Shown here: positions 24,801 through 36,800 of the stretch, piece after piece | Position numbering within the stretch: the first letter of the stretch is position 1 | Layout: every line of letters begins with the position of its first letter | Origin: Cladopsammia gracilis | Lineage: Eukaryota > Cnidaria > Anthozoa > Scleractinia > Dendrophylliidae | Assembly (NCBI GenBank): GCA_022457155.1 | Contig: JAJGOT010000133.1 | Location: forward strand, 1,564,501-1,628,500 | Direction: 5' to 3' | Length of the DNA: 64,000 nucleotides | Translations under genes and position numbers: made by a program | The notes under the pieces: model-generated | What the model saw: only the letters and a program-made list of their open reading frames with translations | The model's database searches: none | What the model was told of the DNA's origin: nothing

Positions 24801-27800
24801 ACCACAATAAGCGATAATTGCTTCGGGGCGTTTGTAAATGAAAACAGAAACGTCACGGCCATTAGTATCAACCCTTCTCAACTTCAAGTTGGAAAGACGT
24901 ATGTTCTTAGGTTGACTGTCTCGAAAGATACGAGAAGCGCCTTTGCTGATATGTCATTTGAGATAGCAGCCGGGGAAGTACCCCAAGTGGCTTTGAGGTA
25001 CAAACTGTAATTATAAGACATTTTTGATCACTCACTAACACGTTTATGACCAATCAGGCGTTGCGCCACAATTAGATTCACCTTACATTTACTCTAAGGG
25101 AATATTCAATGCATTTTGCAAGAAACCCTAGCCCTGCGTGATTCGTTAAGAGAAATGCAATTTTATATTTAAAATGCTTCACGACTTTTTTAAATACCAG
25201 ATCATAGTATAAATGGCAATTTCATTGCTCTTATAAAATCATGGAAAATAGGATGTAAGTTACACGAGATCTTCACATAGCGCGCTTTTGGGAGTCAACA
25301 ATACACAACCATTTATATGTTATAATTGTATATCTGTTTAGATGCTTTGAGAATCCGAGAACTGCCATTTTGTAAAGGTGTGAACGCAGGAGTATCAGTA
25401 GTCTGTCGAGTGTGATGGTCCGACTAGTTAGTGTAGTTTTATTAAGAATTGTTGTTGGCATAGACTGACGTTTTAGAACTACACTTACCCGGACGATAAC
25501 ACTCGACAGACTACATATTTTGTTTTATAACCATTTTGTCTTATCGTCAGATGCTTTGTTGATTGCGGTGCGGTAGTGTCTGCTTCGAACAAGCTCCGAG
25601 TAACATCAGAATGTTCTAATTCAGCATGCAATGGCTCAGTTTACGAATGGCGCCTACAACAGCTGGATGAACAAACAAACACGTGGGAAAATGTCACTAT
25701 TTTTCCCAATATGACTTCAACGGCAGTAAATGCGAATAACATGATCATAAAGAAAAACTCGTTGCCTTCTGGCTTCAAATTCAGTTTAAAGCTCATCGTA
25801 ACATCTCAAGCAGGATCGGAAGGGTTTGGTGTGCTGGAGTTTGAGACCGCTGGAGCACCGCACAGCGGTTACTGCACGTCATCAGCCAGTGAGGGCGTGG
25901 CACTAGAGACGAAGTTTACATTTGAGTGCTTCAACTGGGAAGACAAAAACACACCAATAACTTACGACTTCCGTGCTGGAAAGGACTCAATATCATCTGG
26001 CACTTCTCCCAAATCTGCATCAGCAGGATTGCCGGCCGGACAGCGAGAAGATGATAATCAGTTACAAATTAAGATTATTATCAAAAATTCAGTTGGTGTA
26101 GCGGTTGTAGCGACTCTGTTTGTCAAGGTAAACAGTTTATTACTTACGAGTACCAGAAATTTGGGAGAGGAGTAATAGAACTTTACATGTATCTGTTGAT
26201 CATGACCTGCATTACGATTATGGGCGCTATTGACTCTTCCATGCACCTTTTATATATTTGCTACAGACGTGTATGCAATATTCTGTTTTTACTAAGCGAT
26301 TATTATGTAATCTGATCGTCTGTAGGTTAAGGTTTCTTCCAAGCTTGACCCATGTCTCACACCAGCAGACGAAGTTGGCAATCAGTTAAAAAGCCGTGTG
26401 GTCGGGAAAGGCAATGAGCTAGACGAACTTCTGAATAAACGCGATCTTCAAACAGCTAAAACGGTTGCCTTAAATGTCCTGAAGATGGCCAATGCCAAGT
26501 CAGAATGTGGCCGCGGATTGAGCATACTAGTTAAAATATTGGTGCGTAAAAAAAAAAAAATCTAAAAAAATCATAAACCGGTGCATTATTTAATGAAGCA
26601 ACTTCACAAAAGACAGACAGACAGACAAAAAAAATAAGACCTGGGCTACCAGATTGAGGGACCAATTGAACTAACTGACTGGCTGAGTGACCGAGTAACT
26701 CCCTAATCGATAATCTGGCTGATTGGCGAGGTCACTGCTAACTCTCGGAAGGATTACCTCACTGAGACAGACTGCCAAGGATTAATGGACGGATCGAAGG
26801 ACGGACGGATAAAAGAACAAACGAAGGAATAATGTAACGTGAATAAGGGTCTTGAATAAATCATGACATTCTTTTGGGTATTAATTGCTCCTTTTTTTCT
26901 CTCGAATTAGATCTCAACAACCATCACTGATAAGTTTACAGCACTGCTCACTCCAGACATTGATCCAAAGGATGCCAGTGAATTGATTATGCCCGTGATC
27001 AACGAAGCGACTGGAGGAGGAGGAGGTGGATCAGGAGGGGAAGGAGGAGGAGGAGGAAAGGCGGCCATGGTAACAACCATTTGTATTTAACTGTCAATTT
27101 TTTTTTATTTATTTCAAAAATATATTCAATGATCTATTGATGAATTGTTTATTTATTTTAACAACAAGCACCAACTCTACATATACATCTATGTTATGTA
27201 AGGTTATTTCCTGTAAGCGTTCAATATTTCTCAATGGTCATTTGAAATGCAAATTGAAGATATCAAACTCCAATTATTCTTATCTTGTTCTTTCTTCCGT
27301 GTTGTAATAAGCACAATTAATGACTGATCCCGAGGGAAACAGCGGATTTTGTTTCCCGAGAATCTCGATTTTTCCCGAGACGAAGTAGAGGAAAACTTGG
27401 AGATTCGAAGGGAAACAAAATTCACTGTTTCCCAAGGGATCAGTCATTAAGTGATTTGTTATATAGCAACACAACAATACAACACAGTTTGAAAAACACG
27501 CCGACCACTCGAGGTAAACATCAATCGCATCATAATAATTTCACCTTTTGTCACGGTATGATCACGTGCGCTAGCGGGTAACATGCAGTGCAAATGTTGC
27601 CCGCTTTTGCAAATAGAGACCTTAAGATTGCGGGTTTCCTCTTAAACCGCAAACCACAAACGTCGGCCAGAAGTTTACAGTTCGGAGTTCACCGTATGAA
27701 CATAATCTGGGCTTAAGATTGAGGGTTACTTTTTACCTATGCCTATTACCGGAGCCTTCTAGGAAACAAAGTATACATTCATGCATTACATTTATGCATT

Positions 27801-30800
27801 CACATATCATCAGAAACTGGCTTTATTTACTTTATTTATCGCAGTTTAACCACAAAGTAATCCCACTGGCAAAACAGTTCCAACAACAAATAGCCGACTG
27901 CCATGTTTGTTTTCATTCATTCGTTCACTTCTGTTTTAGCTGAAAAATCATCTTAAAAAATATGTTTCTGTGAGAAATAATTCTATAATTAATAAGCGAA
28001 AGAGTTCTAAAAAATAGTATTTCCTCTCAAACGTGGAATTGTGATGTTTTAGGGTGCAAAAAACCTTGCGGTAAATCACTTACCTCTAGAGCGTGGTCTA
28101 GCCGTAGAAACGTGAACCTCAAACCGCAAACATGAGGGCAAGACACTGCGCCTCACGTGACTTCTTGACGTTCGCGGTTCGCGAGAAATGCCGAAAAACC
28201 TCGATCTTAAGGTCTCTATTGTTACCCGCTCATGAACGTTTGGCGGAAACAGTTTGTTTGTTAGGTGTCATGTGACCATGAATCAACCAATGAACTCGTG
28301 CGTTGCATTGAGAAAAACTCCACCTCTATAACAATGTATGTTATATACTGCTATAAAATTTGTCTTATTTCGTTTTAGGAACAGGCATTGAAAATGGCTG
28401 AAACCGCAGCGAAAGAGCTTGCAAATGTCCTTAACGACCCAGAAGAGCCCTTAACTGCCGAGGTAGAGGAAGTAGCTGTGGGTGTCGCAGGATGCTTAAA
28501 GAATGTTCTAAAAGGTGCAAGTGGATCAAACACAGAGGATTCTTCATTTTCGAAGGTAATACAATTTAAAGTGATTGCATCGAAAAAGAAGTAGTGATGA
28601 AATTTGTCTAAAACTTTGCACAGTTGTTTATAACCTCTGGTACATCAGAAAAATCCCCAAAAATGGGGTCACCATGCCCGTTTTCAAGTTGTAGATTTCA
28701 AGTTATAATTTGCTGGTTTTTGACGGCAATATTAAAAATCTTAGCCGTGAGCGAGAGGCAACTGTTATTTCCAGAAAGTAATTATTAGCAACGAAAAATT
28801 AGTATTGTTAAGAAGCCAAAATGGCGTTTGATTAATTTCAGCTTATTACCTAATCGCTAAGTATGCCGTTGTTATTCTCGACTGTCCAAGTGAAATGTTG
28901 TGAAGTATTTAGTCGTTTGAATTGTTATGCTTAAGGTTTCTCTTATGTTTAGGGTTTCTTTATAATTCTCGTTCATAGTTCAAGGTTATTGAAGGTTTAG
29001 CCCACACTGGTAGTTCTTAGGTTTTTGAGTAGTGTGGTCTACTTTATGAATTTGTTAAACTTGAATGTCGGTTCTTTAAGTAGGCATGCTTGGGAACTAA
29101 AGCTGACCTTGGATTTTACCTACACTAGGATTCTTGCTTGGGTGTCTAGTCCAATTTTACAGTTTTAGCTCTAGTATTCCATTGGTTCTTTAGTACTTGT
29201 CATCGACAGCCGTATAGATGTTTCTTTTACTCGTTTGGTTAGGCCACCGGATATGCGTTGAAAGTTCCCACGGTTCGCGAACCCAAACATGTCTACAATG
29301 GTACTATATAGGTAGGCTTGTTTCAGTCGACAAATCAGTAAGCAGTAATCAGTAGTATTAAGTAGTAGTCAGTAGTCTAGCCGGTCGACAAATCTTGTAG
29401 TCTAGTCAATCGACCAATCTTGCAGCCTTGTAACCTACATTGATCGAGCTTGAAGCTACGCGAGAAGTCCCCAATAAAGAAGACTCCTGGAACCTCTTGT
29501 TTAGCAAGCGAGGCCTCATTACATTGGTGGAGAACTCGATTTACGTTTCATCACATTGGTGGAAAAGCCTGTCTGTGGATTGTAAGTGGAACTTTGCTTC
29601 TTTCCGTGTAAATGCCTTTCCATTGCAAGCTCAGTTATTTGTAAGTAGTCCGATCGAATCCCTAGCGCTAGTTTGATTCTCTGTTAATTATATCCGAAGT
29701 GGTCAATTTCAATGAAAGATTCTTAGTTCGTTTTGTTGTTTTAAGCTAGAGAAGAAAATTTTTCTCAGTCGGTCGTTTCACATGAATGGCCAGCCCCGCC
29801 TCCACCCGTTCCTCAATCTAAGAAGAGAAAATAACTTATGAAAGAGAAAATAACTTATGAAAATATCGAGAATTGATCAGAAAACAATGGGAATAGTAAC
29901 CGTGAAAGCACAGACGACAGTTTGGTTAGCGACGAACCAATTTCAGCGCAATCGAATTCAAACTTAGACAGTTCTGGTTCTAATAGCGTTGATCGTTTTT
30001 CTTTCTTCTGGTAATACCGATATGCAGGATCAAGTCGATCGATTATGCGAGGCAGTTCAGCAAATGCAAACAGCATTAAATTCACAAGCTAGTGGTTCGA
30101 ATGTGCGGTTATCAGTTGCCTTTCCAATATTTAGGGGAGATGAGTGTGAAGATGTCCATGAGTTTATTAGCAATTATAAGAGAGCTGGACGTTTGAACGG
30201 TTGGAATGAAATTGATTTAGCGCTAGGACTTCCGTTGTACTTAAAGGGACATGCCAGTGCTTGGCTTAAATCTTTGCCTGCGGTAGACGAAATGACGTTT
30301 GATGAGCTATCGGCTGCGCTAATTCGACATTTTGCGTCGAGAGCTAGTGAATGGCGATTAAGACAGGCACTTGGCCAGCGCCGGCAATTAGAAAAAGAGT
30401 CGGTAGCTGATTATTCTTACAGTCTTCGAACGCTTTTCTCTAGGATAAATTTGCCCAGGAGTGAGTGGACTCATTACTTTGTACAGGGCCTTCTACCTCA
30501 AATTCGAGAGTATGTTATTTTGCAGCAGCCAGACAATATTGAGTCAGCAGAAAATTTTGCTAAATTGAAGGAGTTTGTGCTGGCTAGCTCTGAGAAAACC
30601 CCAGTGTTTGACCCTAAGGTGGTCTCAACTCAAATTTTGGAGGAACTGTCAAAAGCTGTCTCGCCGAAAGACAAAACAATTGGCGCTGTAGATCAACAAG
30701 GTTCTCATGTTAAAAGATCCGAAGTAAGGCAAATAATTAGAGAGGAATTTCAGCGGTTAGCACCTAACGCTGCTCCTAACTCAAATAGGTATCAGCAGCG

Positions 30801-33800
30801 TTGTAACTCAGGTTTTCAGGCAAGAGGATTTCGCTCTCGCACATGCGATGCAATTTGCTATAATTGCGGTAAAAAAGGTCACACTTATTATTTTTGTCGG
30901 GCAAAACCAGATCCAAGGATCCCACGTCGTGGCGACGTCAGACAAAACAATTATCAACAGCCACATCAAATTAATCTTCGTTGGGGTCAAAGTAATCCTG
31001 GTCGGAACTCTCAAAATAAATCCGTGATGGGGGCGTCAGAATTTATAGAAAGTAGACAAGAAGGTCGAACGGGTTCGCGCAAAGCTGATAAATATGCTTT
31101 CAGTAGAGTGCGTCCTGTTGAACCTCTTATAGAGAATGAATATTATTCGAGTCCCGAAGTTCCTACTTTAGATTTTGTTGATGTTTCGCAAAGTAAATCT
31201 GCTGAAATGTTTACATCACATTCTTCTGTCCTGCATAACACTCCAAAACAAACCACTTGTTCGCATATTGACGATAACATTACCTTACAAACAAATACTG
31301 TATCAGCCAATTTTATTGAGTGTCTAGAGTCATTGAAAGGGGTCATAGCAAAATATGAGAGTGCGGTAAACAATCCGCCAAGTTTTCAAAACAAACGTGC
31401 ACATTTTCATGCTGACGCGGGTTCGTCAGATTTTTATATTTCGTCTACTAAAGATAAAACACCAGTGTATTTTTATGAGCCCTCAAAAGAAGAGAATTCT
31501 CAACTTTTTAAATTCGCCACTGTGGACGAAAACAAGTTGGCTATTGAAGAAGTTAATATTGTTGATACTCTGGACAAAGATGACGTTGTTGTCACTGAGG
31601 TTATTGTTTATGATGTTGTCGTTAATTATATTGTTTTGAAAAATGATGCTGACTCCATTACCCAATCATTTCCCGTATTTAATGGCGAAGTGAATGTTAA
31701 ACATACTGAGGAACAAGTGAATGTTAAATCTCCAGCTTTTAGCAATGTGAATAGTGTTAAGTGTAACGCACGTTCGCCTAAGCCTTCTTTTGACCAGAAT
31801 GCATTAGAAGCTTGTGAAAGTGACGAACTTACTGAAGTGAGAGAAGTTTGTTTTCCTTTTGTAGGGCATAGCGCTACTATGTCAATTAGCATAGAAGGTC
31901 ACAATTTTTCTTGTTTACTTGATTCGGGAGCAGCTGTCACGGCAGTAAATTCTGACGTATGGCACAAATATTTACGTCACGCTTATCCTAATTTAGATAC
32001 TTCGGTAAATGTTACGTCAGTCAATGGTTGTCTCTTGAATTCTTTGGGGAAAACATTGATGCAGTTTGTTATTAAATCTGAAAATTTTCTTTTTGAAACC
32101 CACGTGATTGAGGATTTAGCTTATGATGTGATTCTTGGAAGAGATTTTCTTCAGAAATTTTGTTCCAAACTTGATTTTGAGAATGGTGTTGTCAGTTTTT
32201 CACCTGAAGCAGACCCATTGCCGTTTTGTAGTTTTGAAGTGAATGACTCTAATGAACTTGATGTTGATCAAGGTGATAGTTTTATTTGTTCTGTGCATGC
32301 TTGCTCTTCCTTTGTTATTCCACCTGAGTCTGAAATTTTGGTTTTAGGGAAGTTAAATTCCTCACCGAACAAAGTTGGGAGTAACGGTATAATTGCCCCT
32401 AGGATTGATCTACCTCATCGTTATTCTGTGTTTGGAGCGTCAGAACTTGTCAAAGTTGCAGACGATGGTACGGTTCCTGTGAGAATGGTTAATCCTTCCT
32501 CCCTACCGGTTAAAATTTACCGTAGAACAACGTTGGCTAATTTTGAGGAGGTGGATCAAAACATAGCAACTTTTCAGCTGAATGAAACAGAACAAGTTAG
32601 TCCTCCTTCCCCTCCTGATTCGAAAAGCAATCAATCTCCAGAGCATGACTATTCTTGGCTTCCTGATTTATCAGATAGTGTTTTGACCGATTGTGATAAG
32701 GTTAAGTTTCGTGATTTATTTAAGAAATATCGTAACATTTTTGCTTTGTCGGATGCTGAGCTAGGCAGAACATCCTTAGTACAGCATGTGGTTGACACAG
32801 GAGATGCTATGCCGATTAAGCAAAGACCTTACCGAACCTCGCCCGAGAACAAACAAGAAATTGACCGTCAAGTAGAAGACATGCTCGAGCGCGGAATTGT
32901 TCAAGAATTTGTTAGTGCATGGTCTTCACCTGTCGTTTTAGTCAAGAAAAAAGATGGTTCAATTAGATTTTGTGTTGATTTTCGAAGGGTTAATAAAATT
33001 ACGAAAAAGGATAGTTTTCCTATGCCCTTAGTATCAGAAACATTAGATGCGTTATGTGGTACTCAGTTTTTCACGACTTTGGATTTGAAAAGTGGTTATT
33101 GGCAAATAGAGCTCCACCCTTCAGCTCGTGAAAAGACAGCATTTGTTACGCATAATTGTCTTTACGAATTTTTGGTTATGCCTTTCGGTCTTACTAATTC
33201 GGGTGCAAGCTTTCAGAGACTCATGGGTCATATTCTGAGAGGTCTAGAATATCGTTTTGCTTTGATTTATATAGACGATGTGATTATATTTTCTAAGTCA
33301 ATTGAAGAACATTTGTCCCACCTCGAAGAAGTGTTTAGAAGGTTGCTTGAAGCGAATGTCAAGCTAAATCCGAAGAAATGTAGTTTTGTCAAACAGAAAG
33401 TCGAATATCTAGGACACGTTGTAACTCCTGAGGGTATTAGTCCCAACCCAGCTAAAGTGCGGATAGTCCGGGAGTTTCCAACTCCGACTAATCTGAAAGA
33501 ATTAAGGAATTTCTTGGGTCTTGCAAATTATTATAGGCGTTTTGTGAAGGGTTTTTCAATCATTGCCAGTCCTTTAAATGCATTGACTAAGAAAGGTGTT
33601 TCGTTTTGTTGGACTGAAGCGTGTGCTAACGCTTTCGACAAGTTGAAACGAGCATTAGTGTCCGCTCCTGTTTTGGCGTACCCTGACTTCAAAGAGCCAT
33701 TTTTGTTGTTTGTTGATGCTAGTTCCACAGGAATTGGATTCACTCTGGCTCAAAATCAGAACGACAAAGAAGTAGTTATTGCTTACAATGGTCGCGGTCT

Positions 33801-36800
33801 GAATCACGCAGAACAAAATTACAGTACTACAGAAAGAGAGGCACTCGCCTTAGTTGAAGGAGTTAAGAAATATCAACCTTATTTGCACAATCGTAAATTC
33901 ACCGTAATTACTGATCATAGTTCTCTTCGCTGGTTGATGAATATTAAAGATGCCACAGGCCGTCTTGCCAGATGGTCTTTACTCCTCCAGCAGTATGATT
34001 TTGATATCGTTCACCGCCCTGGTAGAATGCATAGTAACGCTGATAGTTTATCTAGGCTTCCCTTTCAGACTTGCGAGTTGAGTTCACTCCAAAAGGGGGA
34101 ACCCCAAGTGACGAAAACTAGAGAACTACAAAGGCGTGATCCTGAGTTGAGTGAGATCATTGACTTCTTGGAAAGCGACATTTTACCATTCGATAACAAA
34201 AGTGCACGAAAAATTTTGCTCACAAGTGAGAGCTTTTATATTGGACAAGATGGTCTACTCTATCACTTAGACCATAACCAGAAACGTAACGCTCGAGACT
34301 CCTTTTCTCAGCTTGTTGTTCCATCAGCTTTAAGATTTGAGATTTTATCTAATTTGCACGATCATGTGTCAGGTGCTCATTTTGGAATACACAAAACTTT
34401 TAATAAAGTTAAGCAAAGGTATTGGTGGAAAGGAATGTTTAAAGATGTCGAGCATTGGTGTAAGTCGTGTACGGAATGTTCTATGAGGAAATCACCAAGA
34501 AATTCTAAGAAAGCACCATTGCTTCCTCTACCTGTCGAAAACGCATTTGATAGAGTGACTGTAGATGTTTTAGGCCCTTTTCCAACATCGAGGAATGGCA
34601 ACAGGTACATAGTAGTTTTCAGTGACTATTTGACTCGCTGGTGTGAAGCATTTCCAGTGCCTAGTGTTGAGGCTAGTGTTATTGCTCGTCTTTTGGTTAA
34701 TGAGATCATTGCGAGACATGGTGCTCCTAGAACTTTGTTGTCAGATCGCGGAACCAACTTTTTATCTAAGCTGGTCGCAGAAGTTTGTAAGATCTTTCAA
34801 ATTCACAAAGTTAATACTTCTAGTTATCATCCGCAAACAGATGGTCTTGTGGAAAGGTTTAATTCTACCCTTTGCCAGTCTCTTTCGATGTATACAGCGC
34901 GTGACCAGAAGGACTGGGACGAGTTTATCCCTCTCATTCTGTTCGCTCATAGAAGTTCCGTTTGCGAAGCAATAGGGGATAGTCCATTTTATTGTCTCTA
35001 TGGACGCGAATGTCGTTTACCTTTAGATGTCAAATTATTAGGCCCAGTGGCTGATGACGTTACACCTTCCGTTTTCGAGCATCGTAAGCGTATTGTAGAA
35101 CAAGTAGAATTAGCTCAGAATTTGGCAAGAGAAAATTTGCAGCGTTCTCAGCAGAAAATGAAAGATTATTATGATCAAAATGCAAAGGATCCTATGTTTG
35201 AAGTCGGACAGCGAGTTTGGGTTTATACTCCTAGAACTAGGAAGGGTGTGTCCAAAAAGTTATTACATAATTGGTTAGGTCCGTACCGCATTGTTGAAAG
35301 GTCTTCTCCAGTGCATTTTCGCTTACGTACTGATACCAATAAGAAAGTGTCTTTTGCTGTTCACGCCAATAGAATGAAACCATTTGTAGACCCTAGTTTA
35401 AGACCAATCGATCCACCTTTGATTGATGATCCTAACGAACCGTATCTTGATGAGGCAGATATTCCAGCCGATTGTTTTATTGAGGATACAAATGTTAATA
35501 GAAGTAGACTTAGCGACTCACAAGAATCCCCTTCAAAATCTACAATCTCGCAGTCAGTACCTCAACCGCAGCAGGTTGTGGTTGACAATCAAACAGTCTT
35601 CAGTGCTGAGAAGATTCTGAAACATCGCATTAGAAATGGGAAAAATCAGTATTTGGTTAAGTGGGTCGGCTACCCAAAGAACCAGTCTACTTGGGAACCT
35701 GAAGAGAACATTTTAGATAAGCGGCTGCTTGAATCCTTTAATCAGTCCAAAGTGTGATACCTTGTATGTTAAGAAGTACTATCTGAATACAGGTCCGTAC
35801 TGGTCCGTAGCGTTTTGGCATTTCTTAGGTTTTTTTTAATTCAAAACACTTTAGATCGAGTTTCTTAGTTGAATAAGAAGACACTGGTCGGTTGTTATTA
35901 GGAATAAATGACTGAGGATCCCTTATTGAGATTGACCATATGCATAACTGCCTTAAAGGAAGGTTTGTCTGTTCTTGCTAGCCCTATGATTAATGTCGAG
36001 CATGACGGTTATAATCTAATTATTTAATTGTCAACTTTTTGTTTTTGGCACCAGAAATCATGTACCAAAACAGTTTTTGTATAGTGGAGTACTTGACACC
36101 GCTTAAGTTTAGCATATCTGTTAAGTGTTTTACAGGGCTTCTCCAGCATACAGACCTTGCTTTAATTACTTATATTCTATTAAATGAAATTCGAACCAGA
36201 AAATGTCTTTGAAAGTGTTAAATAGGTGTTTCAGTAGTAAAATAGGTTTTTCTCTATCCTAAAAAATGTATTAAGAACAGTTACTAGCTTGCAATAGTTG
36301 GGTCTTTTTGCATGGAATCCAGAATTAAAACTGTCCTTTACAAGTAGTCATTTGCCTGCGCCCAACTGTGATCACTTCAGCCCTTGGTTCATCTTGGTGG
36401 AAGGTTCTTTCTTACATCAACGTCTGGTTCCATCAGTACAAGCGCTGGTCCGTTGGTCGTTACACCCCTGGCAGTGTAAAACGTATCACCTCACGTCAGC
36501 TTTGATGGAATGAAGGCCAGTTTTGCCATCTGCCCTCAGTGCCTAATGGCGTCACTACGCTGTTTGAAACCTTTACAGTTACGTATGTTTAGTGGAAACC
36601 AAGTTCAAGTGACATAACTCTGTTACACCTGCATCACAAATCCCATCGCAAGTGCTCATCACTTGTACCATGATCAATGATCTAAACAGGTTGTATCAGT
36701 ATTACGATAGCCAGTCTAGTGGTTGGCGTTTCCCACGATAAGTGCAATCCTCCTGTTCCCGCTATTCAAGCCATTAAAGCCCAATCATCCAAACCTCACA

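Noticed and set aside
36298..36513. 71-codon open frame after pol in the LTR element
   Set aside because: No env, membrane or zinc-binding signature. Only the following ORF shows a clear motif.
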